Source of the DNA: Hypericum androsaemum
Taxonomy: Eukaryota > Streptophyta > Magnoliopsida > Malpighiales > Hypericaceae
Reading direction: 5' to 3'
Assembly (NCBI GenBank): GCA_963995505.1
Contig: OZ023184.1
Span: 15,188,228-15,252,227, forward strand
Length of the DNA stretch: 64,000 nt
Shown here in pieces: positions 46,290 through 58,760 of this stretch (positions are counted from its first letter, which is position 1; each line of letters begins with the position of its first letter). The notes under the pieces were generated by a model. The model ran no database searches and was not told the origin of the DNA. It was given only the letters and a program-made list of their open reading frames with translations. The translations under genes were made by a program, and so were the position numbers.

Positions 46290-47605
46290 AAATATATAAA
46301 ACCTCAGATGTAAATAACTACAAGTTTCAGGATGTATCAGTAATCTACCCCAAAGCACACTCCGCTCTCCTCCGAATAAAACGGGAACAAAATGTCCGAA
46401 ACGGATATAGTTGAGACTTCAGACCAAAAACCAAAACCCAAATGTCTACCCTGAGCTGACACTTACCCGAAGACTCCCACAGATCCGACCACCGACAAGA
46501 TCCCTCGCCGGGGCAAGTCACGGGGTAAGAAAAATTGGTCAGTGATGACGTCACTCCTCAGATCCCCCTTCGTTTCTTTCGAAATGTTTAATTAGGGTTT
46601 CCTTCTGTCCACCATTTCGGATCCCCATTTGTGTCATTTCTTCTCCCTCTTTCTCGAACCAGGTTAACCCACGTCTCCATTTGTGTAAAGGTTCAATCTT
46701 TTCGAAGGAATCAACTTCCAAAATGCTAAATTTGCATTTTTTTTCTTCTGGGTTTTTTCATTTTCGCCTCTGCATGTTTATGTTGGTTATGGGTCTGGTT
46801 AAACTTTGAAGGGTTTGTTTAATTGTTCAAGATGGACCCTTTTGCTGGTGAAATTATTTTCGAACTCGCAAAATTTTCCTCTTGGAGAAGATTTTTTCAC
46901 CCCAATTAACCAGTTTTTTTTTTCCACTAGAGGAAATAGTTTCCGCATTTGCTGCATTTGTTTGAACCTCTAACTAAGCTGTTTTCTGGCTAAACAAACG
47001 GAGCCGAAATCTTGGTTGTGTTTGTAAGTTTTACTCTGTTTGCTTGTTGCAGGGATGCATTTGTTATTTCCTATGTTTAAAGTTGTCCATTTCAGCTTTA
47101 TTTTTCGAGCATCTTAAACTCCTTGTGTGAAGTTCATGTTTTACTTTTATTTATTAGTGTTAGCTTCTTCTTTTGGTGGTTGTTCTCTTTGGTGATTGGA
47201 TTCTGTCTTTTCCAGAACAGTTTCTTGTGGTTGCACCTGGTCGAAGCTGGAAGAAAATCGGATACCTGCTTGTGGGTAGCTGAGACTGAAAAACTTGAAA
47301 GGAGGTCGTGGTTGTGGGTCTAGTTTAGTTGTTTTCAAGTGTTAGAGATGGAACAATCCACGGCCCAAGGCACAAATCCTACTACACCTGGCGCTGTTGA
47401 AAAGTCCAAGGTTTTGGATGTTAAGCCTTTGCGAACCCTAGTTCCGGTGTTTCCGGCTGCCCCTAATTTTACTTCAAATATAGGCCACCAGGCCTCTGCT
47501 CCATTTGTGTGTGTCTCCCCAAATGGTCCTTTTCCACCCGGGGTTGCTCCATTCTTCCCATTTCATGGTGCCCCAGCTTCAGTTTCAGCTGCAATGCCGG
47601 TATCT
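46290..47605 (+). repeat. SUVH1 5' region, duplication copy A, right part
   Basis: Same sequence as about 33295-34521 with scattered substitutions and indels. It includes the promoter, leader and the first 86 codons of the intact gene. Confidence 0.88.
46546..46553. promoter_or_regulatory. Palindromic TGACGTCA bZIP-type element (copy A)
   Basis: Identical in sequence and setting to 33577-33584, about 800 bp before the SUVH1 ATG, in what should be the proximal promoter. A CT-rich leader and 'accag|gttaac' (about 46660) followed by 'ttttccag' (about 47215) suggest a 5' UTR intron, which would place this site close to the transcription start. Confidence 0.5.
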
Positions 47606-49363
47606 GCCTATCGTGATGCATCAAGAGCTGCAAATGGAAATGTCCATGGTGGTGCAGGAAAAGATGGCTTTATTTATGACCAAAGTCACGGTTCTCAATC
47701 TCAGACTAAGGGCAAGTTGCAGAAGCGGGCCAGAGGCAGCCACGACAGCAATCTCATTTCATCTGATACTGACTCTGAAATAATGGTGAATGAAATGCTG
47801 GCATCCCCGGAGCTCAATGATATCATCAGAAGTGTGGACGGCCAAAACGAGGCTGTTGGCTATGTGCTCCAGGTTTTTGATTTTGTGCGGAGGAAAGTTG
47901 TGCAAGTTGAAGACTCCAGAGAAGCCGTTTCTGGACAGCCTAGACGCCCAGACTTAAAAGTGGCTGCGACCATGACGAACAAAGGGATGCGAGCAAATGC
48001 CAAGAAGAGAATTGGAGCTGTTCCAGGGGTTGAAGTTGGGGATATTTTCTTTTTCAGGATGGAGATGTGCATCGTTGGATTGCATTACCCAAGTATGGCT
48101 GGAATAGATTATATGGGTGTCAAAGTTGGTCAAGAGGAAGAACCATTGGAACCATTGGCGGTTAGCATTGTTTCTTCTGGAGGATACGAGGATAACGATG
48201 AAGATCCAGAGACTCTGATTTACAGTGGCCAAGGGGGGAATCTTAACAGCAAGGGCAAGGAGGTCACTGATCAGAAGCTTGAAAGGGGTAACCTTGCATT
48301 AGAGAAAAGCTTGCATCGTGGAAATGAGGTAAAAGTTATACGGGGTATAAAGGATGGCGTAAGTCTAACTTCTAAGATATATGTGTATGATGGCCTCTAC
48401 AAGATCCAAGAGTCTTGGGTGGAAAAGGGGAAGTCTGGTTTCAGTATGTTCAAGTATAAGCTGGTTAGATTACCTGGTCAGCCAGATGCTTTCAGGATAT
48501 GGAAATCAATTCAGCAATGGAAAAATGGCATTGCTGTTAGACTTGGAGTAATACTTCCAGATCTAACTTCAGGGGCAGAAAGTCTTCCTGTTTCTCTGGT
48601 AAATGACATTGATGATGAAAAGGGACCTCCGTTTTTTACATATTCTTCTAGCCTCAAGTATTCTGAGGCTTTGAGTCCTAAGGAACCTGTTAGTGGCTGC
48701 TCTTGTTCTGGTGGATGTCTTCCTGGTAGTCGCACTTGCTCCTGCATTCAGAAAAATGGAGGCTATCTTCCTTATGTTACAAATGCAGTCCTTGCAAACC
48801 AAAAATCTTTGATTTATGAATGTGGTCCTTCTTGCCACTGTCCTCCAAGTTGTCGAAACCGTGTGACTCAAGGTGGTCTAAAAATTCGTCTGGAGGTTTT
48901 CAGAACCAAGGACAGAGGCTGGGGCCTCAGGTCCTGGGATCCTATTCGTGCAGGTGCTTTTATCTGTGAGTATGCTGGTGAAGTTATTAGCAACTCAGAT
49001 ACAAACAGAAGACATGATGGCGATAGTTACATATTCGACAGTAACAGAAAACCTCAGCCTCTGTTTCTTATGCCTCATGATTCCAGTGACATCTTAGATT
49101 TACCTTGTCCAATCATTATCAGCGCCCAAAATGTTGGAAATGTGGCTCGTTTTATGAATCACAGCTGCTCTCCAAATGTCTTCTGGCAGCCGGTGTTGCG
49201 AGCGAATAGCAGAGAGCTTGATCTACATATTGCATTTCATGCAATCAGACATGTTCCTCCGATGACAGAACTAACATTTGATTATGGGATGGTCGATAAA
49301 GGTGATCCAGGAAGTAAAAGATGCTTGTGTGGGTCAGTTAACTGCAGAGGTTTCTTCTGTTGA
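47348..49363 (+). CDS. SUVH1: SUVH1/3-type SRA-SET histone H3K9 methyltransferase homologue
   Basis: Nuclear chromatin protein. 671 codons in a single exon, as is usual for this family. N-terminal Pro/Ala-rich region (1 to about 110); SRA/YDG domain at about 220-382 that reads methylated cytosine (GAVPGVEVGDIFFFRMEMCI; YVYDGLYKIQESWVEKGKSG); Cys-rich pre-SET at 449-508 (CSCSGGCLPGSRTCSC, CGPSCHCPPSC); SET at 509-648 with NHSCSPN and LTFDYG; post-SET CLCGSVNCRGFFC at the C-terminus. All parts are present and unbroken. The ATG at 47348 is the first in frame after the leader. In Arabidopsis the SUVH1/SUVH3 clade binds methylated promoters and supports transcription with DNAJ partners; other SUVH proteins methylate H3K9. 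The exact paralogue is inferred. Confidence 0.95.
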   Translation: MEQSTAQGTNPTTPGAVEKSKVLDVKPLRTLVPVFPAAPNFTSNIGHQASAPFVCVSPNGPFPPGVAPFFPFHGAPASVSAAMPVSAYRDASRAANGNVHGGAGKDGFIYDQSHGSQSQTKGKLQKRARGSHDSNLISSDTDSEIMVNEMLASPELNDIIRSVDGQNEAVGYVLQVFDFVRRKVVQVEDSREAVSGQPRRPDLKVAATMTNKGMRANAKKRIGAVPGVEVGDIFFFRMEMCIVGLHYPSMAGIDYMGVKVGQEEEPLEPLAVSIVSSGGYEDNDEDPETLIYSGQGGNLNSKGKEVTDQKLERGNLALEKSLHRGNEVKVIRGIKDGVSLTSKIYVYDGLYKIQESWVEKGKSGFSMFKYKLVRLPGQPDAFRIWKSIQQWKNGIAVRLGVILPDLTSGAESLPVSLVNDIDDEKGPPFFTYSSSLKYSEALSPKEPVSGCSCSGGCLPGSRTCSCIQKNGGYLPYVTNAVLANQKSLIYECGPSCHCPPSCRNRVTQGGLKIRLEVFRTKDRGWGLRSWDPIRAGAFICEYAGEVISNSDTNRRHDGDSYIFDSNRKPQPLFLMPHDSSDILDLPCPIIISAQNVGNVARFMNHSCSPNVFWQPVLRANSRELDLHIAFHAIRHVPPMTELTFDYGMVDKGDPGSKRCLCGSVNCRGFFC

Positions 49364-50689
49364 AAGTGCAGTTACTGGGGTATCTGAAGAGGGTGGTTGC
49401 TGCCAATGTAGCTCGAATAAAGGTTTGTTTTCTCCACTTTTATATACTCTTTTCTCATCGGAGTTCAGGTTAACTGATAACTTTTTTTTTGCGTGCACAA
49501 GTTCCCATAGCTCTAGTTTGTCATTTTTGCAAACTTGGGTATGTCATTTCTGGATAAATGGATTGTATGTCGTTGTTATTTTGGTTCCCTGATTGATCTG
49601 TCTGATGATGTTACTTGTTCATAGTTTGTCTGTGATACTGCTTATGGAAATTGCTATACTGCTGAAAGTTGTTAAAATCTGTACGGAAATTGGAGAGGTT
49701 GCCTTGTTCGTGTTATTGCCAAAACACTAATTGCAATCTGAAAGTTGTTAAAACCTGAGGTTGCCTTGGGCATGGAATGGAGAATCATGATCAGACGGAG
49801 CCTTTGCCGCCAACTATCTCAGACTCTTAATTACATTTGATTTTATTAGGTTTTATTTGATTATTTCGTATCTGCTACATTGCACCCGCTATCTTTGTAG
49901 ACACGGATCTGCATTGATCTGTCTTCTAAAATTTAACTGTACTAGATAATGTGCAGAAATCAGGTGGCCACCCTGTTGTTCAGCATTCCGAGGCTCGTTT
50001 CTCTTCTTCCTCGGATGATTCGGATTATGTGTTGCTGGTGTAACTTTAGGATGCTGGTGTAACTTTAGAGCGCTTTTGGCTTGTTGGCTTCTAACTGGTC
50101 TTGGTGTAACTGGTCTTTCAGACACCAAACCTGTGATTTGTGACCATCACTGTATTGTACTTGAGAGGCGGCGTAGAAGTTCTTGCAATGTTGTAACATT
50201 AGACATTTAGACTTGTGCCTGTAATTTCATTTGGACATGCTTCAGTACAATTAGATGTATAATTTGTGTTGTTCCCATAATCTCTCTCCACCTTAACAAT
50301 GCACTTAGCCTTCCACCCTTGGATGATGTTGGCCATGAACATGTTCGATGGCTCTCGGATCAGGCCAGCTCTGTTAGAACACATAATCTAGATGGTCAAA
50401 ATCCTATGGCTCTGTACAAAATTCAATAAGTTTTCTGTGATGTAATGTAAGCAATCAGAGTGTTCTCTTTTTTCTGTTTAATGATACCCAAAACGTTTAG
50501 GCTGACAAAACTAGTACATTCATATCCGCAACTCGAGTCGTCATGTTTCTCCGTGGATTTCGTTTCTGTTGTCTGCAAGTTACTATATCAGTTTGCTGCA
50601 TTTATCTGCAACCGATCATATAGGCCTCCTCATGCACACAGGACAGCCGACAATATCTTTGATCACCATTCGACCGAAGCAGTTTAAAG
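49364..50689. other. Convergent 3' UTRs and intergenic space
   Basis: Holds the 3' UTRs of the SUVH1-like gene (+) and the S-acyltransferase gene (-), about 1.3 kb in total. A possible SUVH 3' UTR intron runs from 'aaag|gtttgttttc' (about 49421) to 'gtgcag|aaatcagg' (about 49955). Two adjacent 'ggtgtaactttag' copies lie near 50040. No further gene seen. Confidence 0.5.
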
Positions 50690-52962
50690 CTACCATGTAC
50701 CTCTGTCATCGGTGGCATTGTCGCCAGATTGCTGGTCCCGTGGTGACTTCGCTGGATTTTGATCCGCGGTAGGGAGTAAACAAGGATCAAGGCCACTGTT
50801 GCCTTCTCTTCCCTTTTTCTTCAAGTCATTATAATTGAAACCTTCATAATCTATGTGCTGCAAGATACTTGGGAGGTTCATGCTGCCATCTTTGCCAAAC
50901 TTGCCCCCCATTTCAATGTCGTAGTTCTTCGAGGAGCCAATAAAGCTCCCACGTAGAGATGGAATCTCCATTTCGTCTTCTCTTACCCACTGTCGAAAAT
51001 CGACAGCAGAGGGAGGTATCCTAAAGCAGAAGACATCTTTGAAGTTATCAAGCACCCCTTTTCTGAAGGGGTTCTCCTTCTTATCGTAGCGGTAGCGGAA
51101 ATTCTCGTATGTCGTCTGTCGAAAGATGAAACGTTTTAGAAGACAAGTTCCAATATGTGGTGTATGGAAATTCTCATATGTTATCTGTCAAAAGAATGAA
51201 GCATCACCTGGTTGGTGCAGATGAGATACATATGGAAAACCGTGAGTCCCCCTACGAACCATACAGCAACAAAACAGTAGGCGATAAGCATAACAGAGAG
51301 AGCATCATGCGACATGCTTCTCCATACGTTCCCCTCTCTCCGGATAATGTTGACCCACGAGAACACGAACACGTATAAGCACAAAAGGGTTGACGATGAA
51401 ATAAAGCCAATGAAGAACGGGTAGTTGCGCTGCCATGATCAATATGAAGGAAATCGGTCAGAATTTCTCATCGAAACAACGGTAAGTATGTTGCCAAAAG
51501 AGTAAGATTTCAGCAGCATTCCATTCTCTTAATGTTCCGACCCGTTTCTATGAGAATGTGTAACCATGTGCATCTTCCAACATAACAAATGTTGAAGCAT
51601 ACAGGATATTGGTTTCAACTTACTTGTGCAATGCATTGGCCGACCCACGGACAGTGGTGATCAAACTTGTTCACACAGTTGTTGCAGATGGAGCAATGAG
51701 AAGCACGGGGCGGACGGTATAACAGGCAAGTGTCACAAAATTTTACTTTGATGGTGTAGCCATTGAGCTTGACATCCTTTGTTCTGGGTATTTTCATGCT
51801 TGATAATTTTGTAGTAACCCACTCCATTGACATGGTGGTCATCTTTTCAGATTCACCTATTTCAGGTGGCAGTGAGTTCCGGGGGATGATGCCGGGATCT
51901 CGGCCCGATGTCAAGAAGAGGAAGGTGAAGTTCTGCACTAAACCGAAAAGGTCAGATTTAACACATTCGCATAACAAGATTTCTTCTATCCAAGGAAACA
52001 GCCACTCAACCTACCATGACTGTTAGGACCACTCCTCCAATAAAAATCGGGAAGTTCATACTTTGGTCGTCCTTCATGACTTTTAACAGCATCTTTATGC
52101 AGAACGCGACTGCTGGACATCCGATGAGAGCCGTCGTCAACAGTAGCGAGGATGCATCCGGCCCTAGGACCACTCTCCCACCACAAATGAATTTCTAGCA
52201 TCAAGAGAAACAGGAAGTCAGAACTTACGTCGAGTTGAAGGTCTCGGAACTAAAGCTGAAGGTATCAAACGAATAACGGACTTCTAAATTTTTCCTCTAA
52301 GAGTTCAGTACAATGATGTCTCTACCAGTTTTCTGCTGAATCAAGCACTTGATTACCATTAGCTCTGCAGTATCACTACCAATCATAGAGATCATGCTTT
52401 CCCTTACCATCGTCCTTCACTTCGAAGCACGATTGAGTCTTCAATTCCTCAGAAACACGATCTCAAAACGATAGATCAAAACCACAACTTCACAGCCTAT
52501 CATCAAGAGCAATTCATCCATGGCGAACGACGCACAACCAGCAATCTGCTAATGATATATTCTCGTACATTGTCGTCCTACCTATGTTGACCTCGACTAC
52601 GAACTTCATGGAATCTAAATCCAGGCGCAACTTGTATTCAAAGACTCAAATGATTCACGGGCTTCTGCAATTCAAACCAAAGTATGCATCTTTCCCGACC
52701 AGAGTGTTCATACAATGGCATCCAAAACAAACCAAACAAAAATGCAACATTTGTATATATTCCCTCTAGGGTCCTACCCCCACAAACAAAAGGTCACAGA
52801 AAAGTGCCATGAACCAGAAAACATCCTTGGATGGGATGAAAAAAATATGGGAAAATTAAAAAAAAAAAGTAAAAAGGGTGGTAGGTGATTTACATTGTTA
52901 CCCGTCCACAATCGGTACAGCCTCCTGGAATTGGAACTGGTTTTGGTAGATACAGAGTCCAT
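50690..52962 (-). CDS. DHHC protein S-acyltransferase (5 exons)
   Basis: Palmitoyl-transferase of endomembranes or plasma membrane that attaches fatty acids to Cys of target proteins. Exons on the minus strand: 52962-52894, 52194-52015, 51932-51624, 51429-51208, 51115-50690, all GT-AG; total 1206 nt, 401 codons plus stop, open throughout. Two hydrophobic segments (residues about 37-60 and 74-92), the Cys-rich domain with DHHC at 174-177 ([18 protein letters not shown]), two more hydrophobic segments ([39 protein letters not shown]), then the family TTxE motif as TTYE at 261-264, which confirms the exon 4-5 junction. It has a hydrophilic C-terminal tail. It resembles the plant PAT5-9 group; I cannot fix the orthologue. 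Convergent with the SUVH1-like gene. Confidence 0.93.
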
Positions 52963-53852
52963 TTCCTTCTATTTTTCTTTTTTCTTTAATTAAAAAAACA
53001 CAAATTTCTATCTTTCTTCTCTTTTCCTATGTCCCCTGGGACCGGAAAATATCTCCAAAGATGGCAACTTTATCCAGGGGAAATCACAATAACAATGCAC
53101 TCTCTCAGAACATGACCCAACAAAACCAAAATTCAATCAAAACCCAGAAAAAAGAGAAAAGATTTCTTTTTTCTTTATCTTTAACAATAATTATCAGTTG
53201 GGGATGAGGAGGTGGTGGTGGGTGGTTGGGGGTATGATTCCTTTGAATTTGTTTGGGAGCAAACCAGAAAAAAAGATTGTTGCCCCCTCCCTCCTAATGA
53301 ACATCCATCCCCTCTCCACCCCAATCCCAATCCTATTACCATCACATCCCTCTTCTCTTTCTATCTCTTTCTCTCTCTAACTATAACGTTGTTGGTTTGT
53401 CTGGATTTCGACATTTGAGCGCTGTTTTAGCGGGATCCCCTGTTTCTTTTTTGTCTTTTCATCTTCTGGATAACCGAAACGACGGGGTTCAGATTGGATC
53501 CGGAATTGCCCATATTTCGGACAATTTGGACCAAAGGCCCCAGAATTAAAACACGGTGGCATTTTCGTAATTAAATTCAAAAGGATGGCATAAAATTAAA
53601 AGACCCGCGTGCGTGGCATTCTGGTGACAAGAAAAAAACATACTCATGGCACATGGAAGGTGATCACGCGCTCCACTTTAGTTTTTTAATTAGTTTTTTT
53701 TTTGTTTTTAACTTGCACTTTATTTTATTAATTAAAATTGGTAATGTAGGTGATTAATTAGTACGAATCAAACATGTCATTTTAATATAATCGGATATAA
53801 TATTATACATAATCGTGCATGCTATTTGATTAATTTATTTAAAATTTCTAAA
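52963..53852. other. 5' region of the S-acyltransferase gene and adjoining repeat DNA
   Basis: Promoter and leader are expected here on the minus strand; a pyrimidine-rich (+ strand) tract runs about 53280-53385. From about 53440 the sequence ('cggacaatttggacc') resembles the DNA before the minisatellite at 6400-6430. No ORF supported. Confidence 0.45.
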
Positions 53853-54486
53853 ACTCGGGCATGCCATTCTCCTAAACCCGTTCTGCCATTCTCGTAACCC
53901 GGGCATGCCATTCTCATAACTTGCACTTGCCATTCTCGTAATCGTGCATGACATTTCTCGTACTCGGGCATGCCATTCTCCTAAACCCGACTTGTCATTC
54001 TCGTAACCCGGGCATGCCATTCTCGTAACCAGAAGTTTCTCGAATCCGGGCATGCCATTCTCCTAAACCCGGCCTGCCATTATCGTAACCCGAGTATGCC
54101 ATTCTCATAACCCGCGCTTGCCATTCTCGTAACCAGGTGTGACATTTCTAGTACCCGGGCATGCCATTCTCATAAACCTGGCCTGCCATTCCCGTAACCC
54201 AAGCATGCCATTCTCGTAACTCGGGCTTGCCATTCTCGTAACCAGGCATGACATTTCTCAAACCCGGGCATGCCATTCTCTTAAACCCGTTCTGCCATTC
54301 TCGTAACCCGGGCATGCCATTCTCCTAAACCCGACCTGCCATTCTTGTAACCCGGACATGCCATTTTCGTAACCCGAGCTTGCCATTCTCGTAATTGGGC
54401 GTGACATTTCTCTTACTCGGACATGCCATTCTCGTATATCCGGCCTTCCATTCTTGTAAATCCGGGCATGCCATTCTTGTAACAAA
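53853..54486. repeat. Minisatellite, ~23-bp units (GCATGCCATTCTCGTAACCCGG)
   Basis: About 27 units of 22-24 bp over 634 bp with a higher-order pattern: a 'catgccattctcctaaacccg' unit, then 'ctgccattctcgtaacccgg', 'gcttgccattctcgtaac' and 'catgacatttctc' variants, recurring every 80-110 bp. Minus-strand frames across it are translations of the repeat, not proteins. Confidence 0.92.
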
Positions 54487-57465
54487 GAACATGAGCTCCC
54501 GGACCCATCGAAAAACCCAAAGTAATGGGGCCCAACTTGAGAGAGATTATTGTAAGTGTCTCTAATTGAACATTGCAGTCAACACCTTATATCTAATCAT
54601 AATTAATAAACCTTTAAACACTCCATACACAGAACTGATTTCTTGTACCAATATTAAGTTCAATTTCATTCACAAACTCCCCAATTTAAGTTAGAAATCC
54701 ATACATCAACTCCCCTCACCATCTTGAAACCCATCTTTTGAGCTACTAATATATAAAATCTGAAGAAAATTTCAACCAAGATAAAGAGTTTAATTGCAGT
54801 TCACAGATAACAATAATTACAGGCTTAGAGTTGAAACCCTCGACCAACCAACACAAACATTCAAATACACCATCAGTTAAGAGTTCCCAGGTACATTTCA
54901 ACTCATTACAGAAGAAATTGTTTTCACTTTGAAACTACACACACATCTTGATGGCATAACCTGTTCGGTGGGATTTTTAATTTGGGTTCTTTAATTTAAT
55001 CACTCACCATTCGGTTTGTAACCCCCGGTAATAGGCGAGAAAGATGACGATGACCTCGACCCCAACTCCTCGACCCCCTCAAAAAATGACACCGTCGGTA
55101 GTGGCCGAACTAACCCTAACAGCGGGTACACCAATGGAGGGGGGAGACGGCTGCGGGAACAACTACAGGTGTTGAGGTCTCCGGTCATCGACTCATGAAT
55201 CCTACCCCGTCGCCGTCCTCGTCGACGGAGAATCAGAAATGATGCCAACAAGCGAGGAGATGAAGACGGTGGATCAGGTTCTTCCACTTTTGGCCAGCGA
55301 GGACTACTTCGAGGAGTCCTTGTTCGGATTTGGTTCTTCCACTCGCCGGCGGTCGGGTCCCTTCCTCTCCTCTATCGGCGTCGGAATCGTTAGATCTTGA
55401 CGAACAACCGGTGCTCCTCGCCGGGATCGTCGCTGTCGCCGGGATCGTCGTCGTCTTCGCCGGCGAACTTGGTCCAGATTTGAGATGCTCCGTGGTTTGT
55501 CATGGCCTAGAAGAGAGAGGAGAGAGAGGAGAGATAAGGGAGGAGAAGTAGGAGAGAGGTAAGTCAAAAGACCGAAACACCCTCGCACTTTTTAAGACCG
55601 TCGGATCTGAGAGAAGAGTTAAAGACCTGATCCCATGGCCCAGATTAATTCCAAACGGCACGGAACTATTTTGTACAGTCCGTGCCCAATCCAGGGCCGA
55701 AACGACGACGTTCTTATCATGCAAACAAAACATTTCCTGTTGAAAGGCAGACAGACAATTTTTTATGATGATAGTTGATAGACCGATTCGGGTAAAAGAG
55801 ACCTGGTCACAGATTTTTACGTATTTTAGATCAAGAATCTTGGATCGGACCGGTTAACTCAAAAATCGGACCAAAATCTGAGTCAGACTCTGGGTCGTTT
55901 TTGAAAACAATGATTCAACATCACCAAATCTTTATTACTGTATTAATTTTTGATTTATATTAAATTATCATTGTATAATTTTACTCTGACTAATTCTTTT
56001 TCTTTTTGTCTGGCACTATGAATGACTGGGGAAATATAACAATGTGGTAATTCAAGTGGCCTTATTTTTTTCCATGATTTGACCCCAAACGAGATTTTAG
56101 ACTTTCTTAATTGGTAATACCATGGGTAGGAGAAAATATAAATTTTATGGTGGTCCTAATGGAGAAAACAAGATCAACACATTATAATAACGTTGGTTTA
56201 AAGAAATTGTTTCATAAATTAAGTTTTTTCTGTTTGGAAATAACCAGCAATAATAGAAGGTCTAATTTCAATTTTTTATATTTTATTTTATCTGTCATGG
56301 AGAATCTATTTATTAAGTTTCTAAGATCTGAAAAAAGAGAGTTGAAATGTAAAATCTTTTATCAAGTTTGACAAAAACAGTTGAGCAATTCACCTAGTAT
56401 ACAAATCTTCTATTTTTTAAAATATGGAGTTAGGATGAAAAAAAAATCCTATAACCCGAAGTGGGGAGTGACATAATTATTTTCAACGATGCTCCCTATT
56501 AGTAATTTTAAATCTTAACATCATGTTATCTCTTCTATCCAATCAAAATTATTAGTTTTAGTTAAGTCATTTTATTAAATAAAAAATGTATACTACCCTA
56601 CACTATCTCAATTTTTATTCAGTTAAAGTAGAAAAGATGAGCTTTTCTCCAATGAATCTCTAAACTTCATGAATAATCTATAACCGAGATTAATTTTTAA
56701 TGCAGCTAAAGAAATGTCACTTTATACATTGGATCAAAGATCAAAACTTAAATAGTGATATGAGGATTAAAAAATGGAATAAGGATTATTTTGCACCTCA
56801 TATTTATTTGAAAAGTACAAGTAGTACTTTATACTATAATTTAGGTCGTTTAACCATTGGACTTTTTAAAATAGAACAATTAAAATATTTGAATATTCTG
56901 ATAACTAAAAATACATTAGAATAATACATAAAGTCCGTGAACTAAATAATATACATGGGACAATTATGTGTATTATAAATTTGTATACAATGTATCAAAA
57001 GCTTAATATCTTGTATTAATAAATGATATTTTTAATTTAATCAACAAAATTTAATTGCAAGCTGAATTTTTTTAATAAATAAAGTGGCAAAAAATATAAC
57101 CTACTTCATGTGCACTAAATGCACAACAAACAAACAAACAAACAAACAAATCACATTACTATGTATTTTGAGTAAAAATAAAGTTACATAATATTGAAAA
57201 TTCTAATAATATGAAAATAGACATTTAAAGTCATCTTAGACTTAAAAGATGCAATTGTATCTTCATCGTAAAACTTGTTCTTCACCCATAAATTAAGAAT
57301 GTCCATCAACTTTCATAGCTGTTTCAGAAAAGTACAACTATAATACATGTGATTTCAAGAATTTTGCGTTTGATCCTGAACTTCGTAAAGTCAAAATGTG
57401 ATCTTGCGGTTGACTACTTTTTTTGCGACATAGGTTCGAGAAGGGTCGGGCCCAGATGACCACTC
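54487..57465. other. Intergenic: GC-rich block then AT-rich DNA
   Basis: About 55000-55740 is GC-rich with minus-strand open frames (95 and 94 codons; one has RRRRRRRSRRQRRSRRG), low-complexity Arg/Ser/Pro text that I do not accept as a gene. The rest is AT-rich with nothing recognisable. Confidence 0.4.
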
Positions 57466-57566
57466 CTAGCCTAGAAATTGTGATGTTTCAGAGCTGATTT
57501 GGCCCGCCACGTAGGATAAGTTCACCCGGTTGGAATGTTGACGTGGCTCAAAAAATATCATTTGTA

Positions 57567-57611
57567 CTTTTTCGAAAACCCCTACTTTTTCGGGTTGCCT
57601 GGACGGCCATA
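57567..57611. repeat. 45-bp direct repeat, copy 1
   Basis: 'ctttttcgaaaacccctact...ggacggccata', repeated at 58761-58805 with a single difference. Confidence 0.9.
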
Positions 57612-58012
57612 GCGGGAGTGAGCCATGGCCAGTCGAGTACGTTCCCATCGGGTGGGTCGCCGGAACTGTCGTCGGCGTCGGCAAGATAGGTGGTTGGTGG
57701 GCCACGCTGCTGGACCCGTCCTCGGGCTTTTTCTTGAGAGGGGCCATCTCCTTCAGCGAGAGAGAGAACAGAAAAAGAAGAAGTGAGAGGATGAGAACTT
57801 CTTTATTGATATTCGATGATCAAACCTAGGCACGAAAGCTCAATATATAGACAACGCTTGCAAACTAAAAAGAACGAAATCAAACCGAAAAGAAAAAGGA
57901 CTAAACAATACGAGTCCTAATCGAGCTAATCCTCTTATTCAAGCAAACAAACTTAACTAATGAAGTTTTCTTCTTTTGGATCCACATGCGGCTGCTGCGC
58001 TAGGGTTTGGGG

Positions 58013-58500
58013 TAGACTTGGCCATTGTTAGAATTCGATTCGTCAATAATTTGATTCAAATTCGTTCTAAGGCGAATTGAATACGGTTCAAGATTTCTAC
58101 AATTCGTCGAACCAGAGAGTTTAATTCAAATTCGAATTCTAGTCAAATTCGTCTCGAATTCGTCCATATTTGTAAAAGTAAAAAAATAATGGTTAAATAA
58201 AGGGGGGACAGGGGGAAATTCAATTTGAACCCCTTTTTCCCCTAAGAAAAGGTCTTTTCAAGTGGGGCCATGTTGGGCCCCACCATTGTTTTTTTTAAGT
58301 TTTTTTTTCAAATTTGTTACTAAACTTTATTAATATCTCATTTTATTCTTCAAAATTTACACTTATTATCTCAATTATGTACTTCTCTTATTAATAATTT
58401 GATTTATATAAATTATCTCAAAGTTTAATTATTAACTATATTAATCATATTGTTCACATAATTACTCATATTACTATCTAATCATATTATTTCAATTAAA
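58013..58500 (+). mobile_element. hAT element 5'-end fragment
   Basis: Starts TAGACTTGGCCAT and continues with many 'attcgattcg'-type repeats and then leader DNA ('cttattcttcaaaatttacac', 'ctcatattactat'), the same order as the hAT element at 62675-63220. No transposase piece follows, so it is truncated. Confidence 0.7.
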
Positions 58501-58760
58501 TACAAATCTTAAACCCTAACGCTAATCCTAATCCTAAACTCTAACCCTAACCTTAACTCATAGTTATAGATAGTCATAGATTCAAATAGAATAATATTTT
58601 TAAAAAATGAAAAAACTCTCTTAATAAATATTTAAGACGAGTATATACTCAATAACTTCAACTTGAAATTTTTTTATTTCGGTTGATCTAAATACTAATA
58701 GATAGTTAATCGAGCTATTATTATTGTCTAGGTAAACTTTTAATCACTTATTTTTTTGTT

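Noticed and set aside
51185..51207. Alternative 3' splice site adding 23 residues to the S-acyltransferase
   Set aside because: It would leave a 23-nt intron, far below the plant minimum, and would break the conserved TTxE context.
53835..54485. Two repetitive 'proteins' (72 and 75 codons) with REWHAR-type repeats
   Set aside because: Direct translation of the 23-bp minisatellite; no start context and no non-repeat domain.
55000..55588. Arg-rich minus-strand ORFs (95 and 94 codons)
   Set aside because: Simple-sequence bias in a GC-rich block; no recognisable fold or partner exons.
57466..57747. 93-codon minus-strand ORF (starts MAPLKKKPEDGSSSV)
   Set aside because: Crosses the 45-bp direct repeat and has no recognisable domain; likely chance.
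58505..58556. Interstitial telomere-like 'aaaccctaa...ctaaccctaacc' stretch
   Set aside because: Too short and degenerate (a handful of variant units) to call a telomeric repeat.
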